Assembly: GCA_947683625.1 (NCBI GenBank) | Contig: CANTUR010000279.1 | Span: 1,054,001 to 1,118,000 of the forward strand | DNA length: 64,000 nt | Direction: 5' to 3' | From: Mallotus nudiflorus | Lineage: Eukaryota; Streptophyta; Magnoliopsida; Malpighiales; Euphorbiaceae | Part shown: positions 11,451 through 23,107 of the stretch, one piece after another | How positions within the stretch are numbered: position 1 is the stretch's first letter | Layout of the letters: each line of letters starts with the position of its first letter | Notes under the pieces: generated by a model | Database searches by the model: none | Seen by the model: the letters and a program-made list of their open reading frames with translations, nothing else | What the model was told of the DNA's origin: nothing | Position numbers and translations under genes: made by a program

Positions 11451-12757
11451 TTAGTGGTGTGATAAGTGTTTATTAGTAATACAATAACTCATGTAAATTT
11501 TTTTGTTCGCATGATTGATTTTAATTTTTACTTTTACAAATTGTTTATTAGGATCCTAATGTAATGTTATTCATGAATTGTCCTTATTTATTTGTACCTC
11601 ACTTAATATTTTCTCTTAAAAATACTCATCACTCCTTTTTAGAATTTTTTTTGAGTGATGAGTTATTATGAGTAGCTGTCTGAAAGTCAACTTGGTTTAT
11701 AGCAGGTGATACAAGTGGTGGAGATCCTCAAGAGTAATGCCTTGCTAGAATATTTGTTATAAAAACGTCATGTTTTTTTAATCGAATCTATCCAATAGTT
11801 TGTAATTTGGAATGTGTATACATTAAATTAAGAAGTAAGATAAGGAATAATTATTTTGTAATGGTTATATGTAATGGTGGAGTATATGTATATGTTTAAG
11901 TTTCTAAGTTTAATAGTGATTGAACGAGATAGAAGTGATACTTCGCCTCACTAGTGCTTGAGTTAGGTGTGTCCGAGTAGTGGTCACCTAGCAAGGATAT
12001 TACTAGGGTTAAGGTGTCATAAATATTGTAATATCTAATATTGTAATAATATTTACAGGTGAAAGGTAAAAAAAATGCTCTAACATATATGAAAAGAACA
12101 GATAACACCTTAAACTTAGTATTGACTCATCAAAGGCCATAAACTTTTAAAAATGGCTCAAATAAATCATTTCTTAACAGTTACTTAACAAATGTTTTAT
12201 TTTAGTTTATGCAACTATAAAAGGTAAAATTATATTTTAAAAGTTTATTTATTTTAAAGCATATATCACTTATTTTTGAAAAATTTTAGAGCATTAAATT
12301 ACTATCCAAATTGATTTCACATTGTAAAAATTATTTTAAAACATTATTGATCTAAATTATTTTAAACTATATATTTTTTGAAAAATAATTTTAGAGTGTA
12401 AAAATCTTGATTCTTGTAAAATTTATTATATGAATATAAATATTTTTATTCTAAAAAATGATCTATAATAATTTTTATTAACATATTTTAGGGTTTTTTT
12501 TTTCAAAAATAGACTAAAAACCAAAAATATTATTAAAAACCATATTGATCAAAAATATTTTCAAAAGCTGACTTTTTCATAACTTTTTTGTTTCAAGTAG
12601 GGACCACTTTCCTTTCCTTCCTTATTTTTAGGTTATTGTCTTTTTTTTTCTTAATGATTTTTTATCAACATTTTTTTTACTTTCTTCATTTTTTTCCTCT
12701 ACATTTTTTTTTTACTTTCTTCATGCTAAACTTTTTTTTTCTTTTTAGGTACTGTTT
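11451..12757. other. AT-rich spacer, nothing recognised
   Basis: Only short low-complexity open frames occur, mostly poly-T encoded phenylalanine runs near 12600-12750. I see no retroelement motif, splice-like structure or repeat unit that can be supported. The right edge is the Sirevirus-type LTR at 12758. Confidence 0.5.
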
Positions 12758-12772
12758 TGAAAATGCCTTAAT

Positions 12773-12789
12773 GGGGGGGGGGGGGGGGG
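12773..12789. repeat. 17-base G homopolymer inside the Sirevirus-type LTR
   Basis: A run of 17 G lies about 15 bp from the LTR end. The same position is C-rich in the two plus-strand LTRs: CACCCCTCGCCCTCT near 24221 and a C11-12 run near 61126. The tract has evidently expanded or contracted independently in each copy. Confidence 0.9.
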
Positions 12790-13295
12790 TTAAAGTGAAT
12801 AAGGAGGTTGAACAATAAATGGAAATTTAAAGAATTCTTTACAAAAATTAAAAGAAAGTTGAGAAGGAAGAATAATGAACTCAAGAATTTAAGGAGTTTG
12901 GATTCTCAACAATCCTGTGTCTCTAACTAACTTATCCTCAAGTTAGGATTTTCAATTCCTAAAATCTTATTCACAAGATATGAGATTACATAAGAGTTTG
13001 AGGCTTACTCTTTTAACCTTACAACTTGAGTTTTATAAGGCTCACTCAAAAATCAATTCCTAAGTGATTTAATGGTAAACACTTAAACCAATTCCACTAG
13101 AATAGAATCTCACTTCCTATATTCTTAATCCTAGAAAATATAAGAATAAGAATATATATTCTAATACTCACCATCTCTCACAAGAGTTATACAAATATGA
13201 AATGAAATTGAAGAGAGTTTTGAGAGCTTAATTGAATGCTTAAAAGAGTATAATGAGTAAACAAGTTTCTTAAGCCTTCAATTGAACTCTATAGA

Positions 13296-13305
13296 GTTTA
13301 TATAG
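13296..13305 (-). promoter_or_regulatory. TATA box of the minus-strand Sirevirus-type LTR
   Basis: GTTTATATAG on the plus strand is CTATATAAAC on the minus strand. The identical decamer sits at 23701-23710 and 60618-60627 in the other two LTRs at the equivalent place, which supports a conserved promoter element. Confidence 0.7.
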
Positions 13306-13870
13306 ATAAACACTAAAAAATATGGTTGTTGGATGTATTAAACATGTCTCTTATTGATTTTTGAATAATCTTGGACTTATTTCTATCTGAACGCTGCTCA
13401 CAGTTGTGAGGACCAACCCTGGCTAGTGAGAATCAGTTTGAGGACTGTTGCATTAAAAAATATTCATTGAATACTATCATAACTACCTTCATGAGTTGTG
13501 CTATATTCCTCATGATCATGAGGGTAGCTCATGAGGAGCACTGACCATTTTGTAAAAAATGAGCACCTAAGGCACTACACAAGGTCGATTCTTGAGGGGC
13601 TTATGAGGTGCTCATGAGTAGACCACTGTAAGTCCAAATTTGTATATTTTTTATATATAATTATTTCTCAATGATTGAGGACTTGCATAGATTTAGATAA
13701 TTTATCGGAATGTATATTTATACTATTTTAAAATGTATTTCATTGTCTCCAATCATTAAACAATTATTCTTGATAATCAAACAACTTCCTACACACTTAA
13801 AAGAAATCATTAGAATCTAATTGTTTGTTAAAGTCCAAAATTAGGAGTTTGATCATGCAAATGGTCAACA

Positions 13871-13886
13871 ATCTCCCCCTTTTTGT
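13871..13886 (-). promoter_or_regulatory. Polypurine tract of the minus-strand Sirevirus-type element
   Basis: Minus strand reads AAAAAGGGGGAGAT directly before the LTR start TGTTGACC. The plus-strand Sirevirus has AAAAAAGGAGGAGAT in the same place (60025-60039). Confidence 0.85.
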
Positions 13887-15695
13887 CTTTGACAACCAAT
13901 TTGATAAGATAATAAATAAGGTGTGTGTGTGTGTCAATAATAAATAAAATAAGTATGTAAAATAGCTCCCCCTTTTATATAAAATATGTGCAATATGAAG
14001 AATATTTACCTCCCTTTTAATATATGCATAAATGCATCATGTGAAGGAATCGATTACACATAACGAAATATGAGTGGAAGTATGGTGTGAGCATGAAACT
14101 AGTTAGGATAAATTTTAAAATTTTTTCTTAGTGTGTAACCCCTTACATGAAGGCAAGCATTCCAAAACCACCAATATCACAACACATTGAATTTGGATAA
14201 CTAAGTATTTGTATGCTTAATAGATAATATAAATCAAAGATTCATAAATCAAGCAAACACAAAGAATGGCATGAGACCTACATCTAAAGTTTAGTAACAC
14301 TTATAAACTCTAAATGTCGGCAAGATGCTTGATAAGCTTTAGATGTAGCCTTCACTTGCAAAACTCTTGTACAAAGGATGATGACAATGGACTTATAAAG
14401 AAACACAAATCTTGTATTTCTCACTCACAACACTTAGAAAAAAGATGAAGAAGAAGACTTAACTTTTATTTTCTCTCTTAGTGCTTTCTCTTTAATGTAA
14501 GTGGTAAGTGAAGTATCAAGTGTTTAGAGAAACTCCACTAATTTAGTGTATGTATGTAAATGACTGATTTTCATGTGTTGAGATTCTCCACTAACTCAAG
14601 CTTGAGTGTAGGATAAGCAATCTCGTGCATGTGCTTACTTTTTTTGCTTTAAGTATAAAATAAGCTATCTCATGCATGTAGAGATTGACTACTAACTTAA
14701 GGTGCACGCTTATGACACATCTCCATGTTGTCAACCATGCAATCACATTACATGTAAAGCTAAGCTTAGGTGGCCACCATGCAAGCATGATCATCACATG
14801 GTCATGCTTATATGGCAACTCCTTTAGTAAATAGGCTTTAGGCTTATTTAACTATTAAATGAGCCCATCTTTACAACATCCATTGATTAGTCTTATGGGC
14901 TTTATTTAACACTTAAAGAAGGTCCATATTAATAATAGACTTAATTGTCCAAGCCCATTCATCATCCATTAAGCTACATATACAAGGCCCATCTCATGGT
15001 TCATATCCAAAGTAATATTATTGGCAAATATCAATTTGGTCCTTAAACTTAATATTACATATGAAATTAAGTCTAAATTAATATTTAATAGTCTTAACCT
15101 TTGAATTAGATTTTGGGATATGCTAGATCCCTACACAAACAAAAATCTAATTAAATTAATTAATTAAACACTTTAATTAATAATCAAATTAATTAATATC
15201 ATTATTGATGCTACTTTTATGTGTGTGACTTACTATGTTCAAGTTCAAATAGCAATGGAAATAAATAATATTAACTCTTAATATTATTGGAAACTCTTTC
15301 CAAGTTAAATATGAAAATCCTAATTAATTACATTTAGTTTCCATAAGTCATAAGTGACCCCTTCATAGATGCCATGATTACCCAATTAGAAATGAATGTA
15401 TCTGTATATTCACAAGAACTATAGAACATAATTATTATGCACTTAATGTCCCTTCATTTTAAGATCCCGATATCGGCTAGAGTCATGGTCAATCAAACTC
15501 TAATTGCCTTAATCATATGACCTCATATTCAATTCAATTCTTCATAAAACTTGACTTCTACTAGAAACACTTTCTAGCATCAAAACACTTTTCTAGTAAG
15601 TCAAGTTTGACCTGGCCATGTACATATTCATCAAGAATAACTTAGATAGCATAGGATCTTATCCCAATTCACTCCAGGTAATGAATTCCATCTTG
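13887..15695. other. Sirevirus 3' UTR followed by copia-LTR-like sequence
   Basis: No coding region is seen. The first 200 bp or so (with a GT microsatellite at 13920-13934 and CTCCCCCTTTT blocks) reads as the untranslated tail of the minus-strand Sirevirus. From roughly 14100 the sequence resembles a minus-strand copia LTR: a CATAAGTCATAAGTGACC block at about 15347 is shared with the Tork-like LTR near 27259. It seems to continue at 22618 beyond the Tekay element. Its left boundary and TSD could not be found. Confidence 0.45.
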
Positions 15696-15700
15696 GTCGA

Positions 15701-15734
15701 TGTAATGTCACTCATCCTAGTTTGGGTCGTGACA
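15701..15734 (+). mobile_element. 5' LTR reduced to about 34 bp
   Basis: TGTAATG at the left equals the first seven bases of the 3' LTR at 17299. CTAGTTTGGGTCGTGACA at the right matches the 3' LTR end (CGATTTGGGTCATTACA). Nothing of the intervening 3.1 kb remains, while the outer TSD-like pentamer is kept, so a single internal deletion within the LTR is the simplest reading. Confidence 0.7.
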
Positions 15735-15738
15735 AAGT

Positions 15739-15750
15739 TAGTATCAGAGC
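15739..15750 (+). promoter_or_regulatory. Primer-binding site of the Tekay element
   Basis: TAGTATCAGAGC differs by one base from the TGGTATCAGAGC site complementary to the 3' end of initiator methionine tRNA. It follows the LTR remnant by four bases. Confidence 0.8.
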
Positions 15751-15914
15751 CTAGGTTATTATGTTTTCAGTGTTGTATTTTCTTTGAAACTACTATAGTT
15801 AATTAAGTTCAATAATGTCTTTAATAATTTTTCCTTGATTTATTTTTTCACATAATCATTAGGTTATTTGTTTATTATCTGTTATCTGAATTTTGTTGCC
15901 TTTGTCTTTTTAGA

Positions 15915-16405
15915 ATGAGGAGACAAGCGCGTGTCGCTCTGTCGATCGTTAAGGCAGAGGATAATGAGTCCTTTCAAGATAAGGTTTTACCTCCTGAGCT
16001 GCCAGTCAAGCGCAGAGGCTGAGGTAGACCTCGAGAAGCGGCATGTCGCCATAGATAGAGAAAGCTACAAGATGAGGAACCTATAGAGCCAGAGTACATG
16101 GAAGTTGAGATACCTCCAATTGCACCACTGATGTAGTTTGCCTATCAGTAGGGTATGTCTGACCCTGAGGCAGTGTTGTTTTATCCTACAGTTGACCGTA
16201 TATCTTTTGACAGGATGTCAAACCCTTTAGATTTTCTGCTTGCCATTGAGATGAGGACTCAGACTGTTCACACCGAGTATTAACGGATCATGATATTCGA
16301 GTTGCCTATCGAGGGACTAGCCCTAGATTGGTTCGTTCGCCATATGATAGTGATGACTTGGACTCAGTTCAAAAAGAGGTTTTTTAGGAGCCACTCCGGA
16401 TGAGT
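15915..16405 (+). pseudogene. Tekay-type gag (broken, partial)
   Basis: An ATG at 15915 opens MRRQARVALSIVKAED, and the reading runs into RRG.GRPREA, a basic stretch usual near the gag N-terminus of these elements. It continues to RMSNPLDFLLAIEM and FELPIEGLALDWFVRHM, which match the capsid region. Stops occur at the RRG* position and several times later. Coding similarity fades near 16405, where the sequence jumps to integrase, so the second half of gag and most of pol are deleted. Confidence 0.7.
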
Positions 16406-16409
16406 TACA

Positions 16410-17236
16410 AACTTCGATTGACTAGCATCACCAGAGGTTATAGATCTATTGAGGATGTGTGTATTAGATCTTAGAGGTAGCTGGGATGATCATTTGCTAC
16501 TTGTTGAGTTTGCATATAATAACAACTACTATAGCAATATTAGGATGGCACCATTAAGGCTTTGTATGGAAGGAAGTGTAGATCCCCTCTGAGTTGGGAT
16601 AAGATTGGAGAAAGAACATTAATTGGACCTGAGATGGTTCAGGATGCCATTGAGAAAGTTGTTATGATCAAAAGGAGATTATAGACCGCACATTAACTGG
16701 ACCTGAGATGGTTCAGGATGCCACTGAGAAAGTTGTTATGATCAAAAGGAGATTAGAGACTGTAGTTAGTAAACAAAAGAGCTATGCAGATCTAAAGCGT
16801 AAGAATGTGGAGTTTCAAGTTGGAGACTATGTTTCTAAAAGTGTCTCCAATAAAGGGTGTGATGAGATTTGGTAGAAAAGGGAAGTTAGCACTGAGATAT
16901 ATTGGACCATTTAAGATTCTGGAGAGAGTGGGCATGGTTGTATATCGGTTGGCTTTACCTGCAAATTTGTTTTAAGTGCATTTAGTGTTCCATATCTCGA
17001 TGTTGAGGAAGTATATTTTAGACCCTTCACACATGTTGCAACCTGATAGTGTGGAAGTGAATGAAGAGCTGACGTACGAGGAGGAGCCAGTCGTGATAAT
17101 AGATTATCAAGTTTGTTAGTTGCATTCAAAGTAGATTCTGATGGTCAAGGTGTTGTGGCGGAGCAACAACGTGGAGGAGCACACTTAGGAGACAGAAGCC
17201 AAGATACGGGTTGCCTATCCTTACCTCTTTACTTGA
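16410..17236 (+). pseudogene. Tekay-type integrase C-terminus and chromodomain (broken)
   Basis: From about 16465 the frame reads LRGSWDDHLLLVEFAYNNNY, the C-terminal end of the integrase core. It then gives IKRRLETVVSKQKSYAD and RKNVEFQVGDYV (GPY/F-type module), GVMRFGRKGKLAPRYIGPFK, and the chromodomain-like tail EEEPVVIIDYQV, ILMVKVLWRSN, VEEHT, YPYLFT, stopping at 17236. In chromoviruses this tail directs integration to particular chromatin. A 74-bp duplication at 16616-16763 and several stops make it non-functional. The catalytic DDE residues lie in the deleted part. Confidence 0.8.
16616..16763 (+). repeat. 74-bp tandem duplication within the Tekay integrase remnant
   Basis: ACATTAA at 16616 recurs at 16690, each followed by the same TGGACCTGAGATGGTTCAGG stretch and on to AAAAGGAGATTA. 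Only a few bases differ. 74 is not a codon multiple, so the duplication shifts the frame. Confidence 0.85.
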
Positions 17237-17285
17237 TGATTTCTTGTTTCTATCCTTTTATTTGAATTTGAGGATGAATTCTTAT

Positions 17286-17298
17286 AAGGAGGGAAGAT
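17286..17298 (+). promoter_or_regulatory. Polypurine tract of the Tekay element
   Basis: AAGGAGGGAAGAT sits directly before the 3' LTR start TGTAATGACTTG, about 50 bp after the chromodomain stop. Confidence 0.8.
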
Positions 17299-17648
17299 TG
17301 TAATGACTTGATATTTTAAATAATATAAAATTATTTTGGGATATGCATGTTAATAAAATTTTAAATTTTATTTATATATTATCATTATTTATGTATATTA
17401 TCTATTTGTTTTATTCTAAATATTTTAATTACGTAAAATAATTTATTTGGGAGTCTTACTATTTAAAAATATTTAACTCATTATCATTACTATTATTTTT
17501 AATAGTAGTATTATTATTGTTGTTATTATTATTTTAATTAGAGTTATTATTATTGTTATTATTAGTAGTAGTATTATTGCATGCATGTGTTATTATTATT
17601 ATTGTTATTTTTATTACTATATTGTTGTTAATATATTGTGCATTTGTA

Positions 17649-17684
<36 letters not shown>

Positions 17685-17724
17685 TAACTTTAACACTTAT
17701 CACACACACACACACACACACATA
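17649..17724. repeat. Compound GT, AT and CA microsatellite
   Basis: A GT run at about 17649-17666 passes into an AT run to 17684, then after 16 bp comes a CA run at about 17701-17722. The GT and CA blocks are complementary and could form a hairpin. They lie in the left part of the Tekay 3' LTR. Confidence 0.9.
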
Positions 17725-17879
17725 TATAAGAATGGTAAAAAACCAAAACACACGGGTCAACCTATTCCTTCTTTCCCCTACCATTTCTTTTCTTTCTCTT
17801 TTCCTTTACCATTTTCTTCCCTTCACTGTGTAAAATAGCACCACCCTCACCTCACTGTGCCACCACCTATCACCACTGT

Positions 17880-20013
17880 TGTAGACGACGGGGTTTAGCA
17901 TGCGTCCAAGATTTTAGCAAATGTGACATTGTTTAGGCTCAGGGCCTTAGGGAACACACTACTATGTCACAAAGTCATAGCGTGGAGAAGAGGAGTCGCC
18001 ACCTAGGGTAATAACTAGGACAATTTGATTGGTGGTACTCGATTCTTTAAAAGAAAGTTAGCACTACAACTAGGAGATTCTGAAAATGGAATACTAACTT
18101 CTTTTAGTCTCGTGTGCATTGAGAATAATTTTATAAATGATTATTTCATCCTTTAATTACATGCAATTTTATTTAAACCCTATTTGACATCCATTTAACC
18201 CTAGGCATCTAGTCAATAAAATTACACATAAAAAATTCACTAAAGATTGCATTGTCCCTAAGTTTACACTATGTTAATTTTATTAAAAAGTTAGCTAGAT
18301 TTACATTTTATTTACAAGTGAGATAGGGACTAAAGGTGGGCCTACATTTTTTAATAATTAGTGAGTGTAGATCTATTTATTTTAGTTTGTCTAAGGAATG
18401 GGATTAAGTCTATTCAATTTTAAAGGAAAGTTAAATTAATGGGCCTAAGTCTAACTTTGTTTTATTTTAAGTGAAATGTGGGCCTAGGTCTATTTATTTT
18501 AAAAGAAATGAAATTAAGTGGGTTGAGCTAAGTCTAGTTTTAATTAACTAAGTAGGCCTAAAATCTAATTAACCTAATGGGCCTAAATTGTTTATTTAAA
18601 GTCTTAAACCATTTTTTAAGCCTATTTAAAGTGAGTTGGACCTAACCGTGAGCTTGGGGCCCAAAATAATATAAAAACCCAAAAAAAACAACCCAAAATA
18701 AATAAAACATAAAAAAGGATCAAACAAACATTTTAGTGATTTTCTAAAAACCCTAAATCAATTACATGCAAACCTTAAATTAAGCTATTGCCACCATTGA
18801 TTTTTACCCATTTGAACCTAATTACTAATTGATTTTAAACACAGAAAATTAAATCTTTCACTATTCCTACTACTGGGGCTATTATAAATTACATATAAAA
18901 TTAATATTAAACAATTATACACCCTTGAATTAAAATAACTACACATAATTCCAAAATGAAAAATAAAGATTAAGATCCTAAGAACTATTGAAAAATAGTA
19001 TAGGTTCATCCATGGTATTCCATGGATCTTTTGTTCAATTCTTGAACATTAGACTATTTCCTCAATCCTTGCTCAGATATCAAAACAAAAAAAAAACACA
19101 AAAAAATCAAATTAGTGAAATTTAAAACTCAAATCAATAACAAAAATAAAATAAAAATCATTAAGGAAGAAAAGAATAAAAAAGAACACTGTGATGATCT
19201 TAGATACTGTGCAAATGCATTTTTTAGCCCCTCAGACTAGGATTTTCACCATTGAAATTGAAGTATTATTGATTCTGGATTGGAACTAAAAACAACGCTG
19301 GATCATTCTCATTGAAAGAACCATATAAAAAAAAAACTAAGGCTTTAACAGAACAAAAGAAATCAAAGTTTATGGTGTGCGGGGTGTTCTCAATAGTGTT
19401 TGGATTTTAGGCTTTTTTGCGCACTGCTTCGCCTTTTTTTTGTCTCCTTTTTTATCTTCTTCCTCTTTTTTTGTTCTCTCTTACTCTCTGTGTGTGTCTC
19501 TGTCCCTGTCCCTCTCACGCACTCAGACTCTTTGCTTTTTAAAGCAGAGTCTATGCGTATTGACTTCCCAAATTTGCAGGAACACTCATCTCTCCCAAAA
19601 TAAACTGATAAGAATTTTGATTTTTGAAAGTTATTTATGCATTTTGAATGTGTTGAAATTTTCATTAGATAATGATAATAATAAAATTAAATTTTTAACC
19701 AATCAAAACAATAAAAAAATCAACAAAAAATGTAAAAAATACGCGAAAAAATTGAAAAAATGGGACTTTACGCATCGGCATTATGCAATACCAGTTGGCA
19801 TGCATTGTGTAATGCCGATACTTTTTTTTTTTTTGAAATTTTAATTACCAAAAGACCCCTAAAAAATGACTTGTAATTAAATCCTAAAAAATGTTGTAAT
19901 TTAGTCCCTAAAGTCTAAAAAATCAACAATCAAGTTCAATTTTTAAATAAATTTCATCATAGGGGCTTACGTCGCAATTGTGAACAATTGCATCCTGAAA
20001 TTGGGTGCTTGCA
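17880..20013 (-). mobile_element. Solo LTR of the Tat-like family (copy 3)
   Basis: On the plus strand it begins TGTAGACGACGGGG and ends TTGGGTGCTTGCA, the reverse complement of the family termini. It is 2134 bp, with flanking ACTGT (17875-17879) and ATTGT (20014-20018), a TSD with one transition. It aligns with copies at 4100-6279 and 52645-54815, including the GGAGTCGCCACC motif at 17992-18003, but it is the most diverged in the part near 19100-19850. Open frames at 19377-19844 are T-rich shadows. Confidence 0.85.
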
Positions 20014-22136
20014 ATTGTTACCTTCCTTTCTTCCCCTTTCTCTCCGTTACCTGGGGAGCCGTTAGAGTCACCGGAATGTGCTTGAAATGAAGCAGCAACA
20101 CCGTGACTTCCATGAATGCCGGTGAGGCTTCTGGCCCCCGAGAGCTCTTAATTTTGATGTCTTTTGGAAGCTCTAAAACTTATGAGTTTGATCCTAAGCT
20201 CGGTTTAAGCTTAATCCCTTTTGGTTTTGAGTTTTATCAAGTTTTTGTTTAGGTAACATTAGGGTTTGAAATTTGTTTCTAATTATTATGTTTGATCCAT
20301 GAGTTTTTATTTTAATAATGTGAATATAGGTAGCTCAATCTCCTTAAATATATATTTGTATATTTTTTTGAATTAATGTGGATAATGGGTATTTTTGAAT
20401 ATTTTAATAATTTAAATTGAATTTTTGTTAATTATGTTAATTATTTATTTTGGATGGAAATTTGATTAAGTTAGTGTTATTAATTAAAGTTAGTAATTTT
20501 AGTGTTGATAAAATAATTTTTAGTGATTTTATATAATTTTTGGGAATATTTTTAATATTATGTGAAGTTTGGATATATAGGTTAATTTTGTGTTTTTATT
20601 GAAATTATAGTTAAATAATATGTTTTAAATTATTTTATAATTTTATAGGGTATTAAAATAATTTTTACAAATTATTTACTATTTTTAACTAATTAATACT
20701 AATTTTTGAAAATTATATTCAAATAATAAGTTATTTACTATTTTGATGATTAAATGAGTTTTTAACTACTTTTATAATATATTTAAATTATTTGAATAAT
20801 TTAATGTGAATTTGACTATTCTATTTTGAATATTTGAGAAATTGGGATATTATTAATATTATATAATTATTTGAGATTTTTATTTAATTATTGTGAAAAT
20901 AATTATATTTTGTGTGTTGATGTTTAAATATATTATATTGTGATTTATTAATTTTAAGGATTTTATTGATTTAATATATTATTATTTAATATTTATTCTA
21001 TTTCAAATTGTGAACCTTGGTTGGGAATTTTGTAGTTCGAGGTTCCAACTCGAGGTGTTGAGCTCTATGTTTTAGAAGTGTATTTTTCTTACAGGATCAA
21101 CTCTACTATCAATAGAGTGATATCCGTTTTATATAGGAGACTCTAACAATTTTTCTGTAGAATTCTCATAAAACGTGACATCGGGTTGATTATCAGTCTT
21201 TGGTTTTTGATTGAGTTTTAATTCTTAAATCGAGTCTTTCTTAGAATTCTTAGAAGTATACATTAGGAATTTATTCTAATTATTATTATTATTATTATTA
21301 TTTATTTTCTAGTTGTGCTGAGACTGAGACCTATTAGACTAGGCTCGTCAAGTCAGTCTCAAGGAGCGTAAACTTATGAGTTGTTATTTTATATATACAT
21401 TGCACATAGATGCAAGATTATAAGTATTTATGTTTTAATATGAATTATTTCATTAAATAATTTAGTATATGTTTGGTATACTATCAGTACATTTTTGGTA
21501 TATTTCGATATATATGTGACATATATATCTGATATATTTTTAATATGCATTTAGTATATTTTTGGCATATTTGTGGTTGATTTTGCTATATATGTGGCAT
21601 ATCTATTTAGAATAATTTTAATATATGTTTGGTGTATTTCTGGTATATTTTCCTTCATCGGATGCCATTTTATTTTAATTATGTATTTTATTATTTTTGA
21701 TAAATATACGATTTATACGAAGGATATTAATAGAACATGCTACCTAGTGGGCTGCACTAAGACTGTGTATGTACTGGTTCATTAGACTTTGGAGTTGATA
21801 CTGTGATAATCATTTGAGGTGAATTGATTATTGTGAATATTGAGAATTTAGTGAGTGAGTAGTGTGGTTGCTAGAGCTCGGTTGACCTAGTGTCTTAGGG
21901 CCAATCACATTGATAGTGAGACTGTGGGAGCTCAGTTGACTTAGTGTCTCGGGGCTAGTCTACTGTTCAAAAATGGAAGAAGAGAATTTCTTTGGAATTA
22001 AGTAAGCTTGCATGGCTAGTGAGATATTTTTTTGAGGTTGCAAATACTTTTAGGGTTCTATTTAATCCTTTATTTAAATAAATGTTTTTTGTATTTATTA
22101 TATATAAAAGTGGATTTTAGCATTTGTGTGAAGTGC

Positions 22137-22139
<3 letters not shown>

Positions 22140-22204
<65 letters not shown>
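22140..22204. repeat. AT dinucleotide microsatellite, about 32 repeats
   Basis: An uninterrupted (TA)n run from 22140 to 22204 inside the Tekay 3' LTR. Its length and purity suggest continuing slippage. Confidence 0.95.
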
Positions 22205-22206
<2 letters not shown>

Positions 22207-22617
22207 ATGATTGATTGTATATGACATTAGGAGGTGTGTGTATATATATTATAATAATTCACTCAGTGAGGTCAAACCCCCTCTCAACCATTTTTTTCAG
22301 GAGAGTCTTCTTTGTCAGACTGTACTCGTAGTGCTTTATGTTTGTCTTCTTCAGCCCTGGATAGACTATGTAACTTATTTATCTGAACTTTAGTGTACTC
22401 TAGAAAACTGTAGTAGTAGTGTATTGTATCAGTAGTATGATATTTTGGTTTTGAGATTTGAGTATTTATTTTATATCAATTAAAATTTTAATTTTGGTGT
22501 ATTTTATTTATTATTGCTTGTGTTTTTATTTTAAGGCTTTCTACAGGTTCTGGATTTGAAAGAATTTCTATTCCCTAGCGCTGGTCATGACTCCTCGATT
22601 TGGGTCATTACAGCCGA

Positions 22618-23107
22618 TCACTCATCGCTACATAGAATCAACTAGAGCCACCACAAGCCATATACCCATACGTGGCTAGCACAAGTATGTAAGCAGTAAC
22701 AAACTCTAATCAACCATATGTGGATGACCGTGTCACCTTATGTCAAAGAACCACATGCACCATTATGTCCAAGATAATGATTGTTAACTAAAGTGAATTT
22801 CCACACAATCACTTATCTTACATCACTGTTCAATCCACCCATCATATGAGTATCCACATGTCTATTCTAATATCTCATATCAAGTAGCATGGAACTCACT
22901 ACCTCCCACTATCAATATCACATATTAATAAAAGAAAATAGACAACGGTGATAGTTTACAGATTAATACAACCCATTTATTAATCTAATGACTATGAACG
23001 TTTTATAGCATATGTACTAAATGAATTTGTCACTCAAATAAGCAAATACTTTATCTAAATGAATAATATATTGCCATAGGGATAAAAGTACAATATCATT
23101 TATATTA
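22618..23107. other. Copia-LTR-like sequence, continuation of 13887-15695
   Basis: No gene. If the Tekay element is removed at its TSD, this stretch continues the copia-LTR-like sequence ending at 15695. The last five bases (TATTA, 23103-23107) are the target duplication of the Sirevirus. Continuation beyond 61157 for roughly 10 bp would complete the LTR edge near ATGACA at 61164-61168 (inference). Confidence 0.45.

Larger units (their letters stand above)
12758..13870 (-). mobile_element. Sirevirus-type 3' LTR, minus strand
   Basis: Reverse-complemented, this matches the LTRs at 23108-24237 and 60040-61151 along most of its length: start TGTTGACC at 13870, a shared TATATAAAC promoter block, the block ending CTTCTCAAC, and an end GGCATTTTCA at 12758. 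It is 1113 bp, close to the 1130 and 1112 bp of the other two. The middle (about 13400-13650) is diverged. The PPT lies immediately to the right, so this is the 3' LTR of a minus-strand element whose internal part runs rightwards. It may belong to the same element as 61157-64000 (inference). Confidence 0.85.
15701..22612 (+). mobile_element. Tekay-type (chromovirus) Ty3/gypsy element, heavily deleted
   Basis: The element starts TGTAATG at 15701 and ends GGGTCATTACA at 22612. It is flanked by a near-perfect duplication, GTCGA (15696-15700) and GCCGA (22613-22617). In order it has a 34-bp 5' LTR remnant, a Met-tRNA PBS, a broken gag, a large deletion of protease through most of integrase, the integrase C-terminus plus chromodomain, a PPT and a long 3' LTR. 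Lineage is from the C-terminal protein motifs (FGRKGKL, YIGPFKILERVG, MLRKYI.DPSH, VKVLWR), which are distinctive of Tekay/Del elements. Confidence 0.85.
17299..22612 (+). mobile_element. Tekay 3' LTR, about 3.2 kb, interrupted by a solo LTR
   Basis: The LTR starts TGTAATGACTTG and ends TTGGGTCATTACA. Removing the solo LTR at 17880-20013 and one TSD copy leaves 581 plus 2594 bp, a length normal for Tekay LTRs. It is AT-rich, with TTA-rich stretches (17465-17640, 21280-21302), a GT/AT/CA microsatellite cluster and a long AT run. No gene is visible; open frames at 17585, 21573 and 22032 are low-complexity. Confidence 0.8.

Noticed and set aside
13887..15695. Exact limits of the copia LTR-like unit
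   Set aside because: I tested several TG...CA ends near 14040-14450 against bases after 61158 and 61168 and found no matching 5-bp duplication, so no boundary is claimed.
15739..15750. tRNA gene remnant
   Set aside because: TAGTATCAGAGC here and at 24240 and 51140 are primer-binding sites placed directly after LTR ends, with no cloverleaf around them.
19377..19844. 155-codon plus-strand open frame
   Set aside because: It lies in a solo LTR, is T-rich and low-complexity, and overlaps other frames of equal quality.
22032..22214. Membrane-like peptide of repeated Tyr-Ile
   Set aside because: It is translation of the AT microsatellite.
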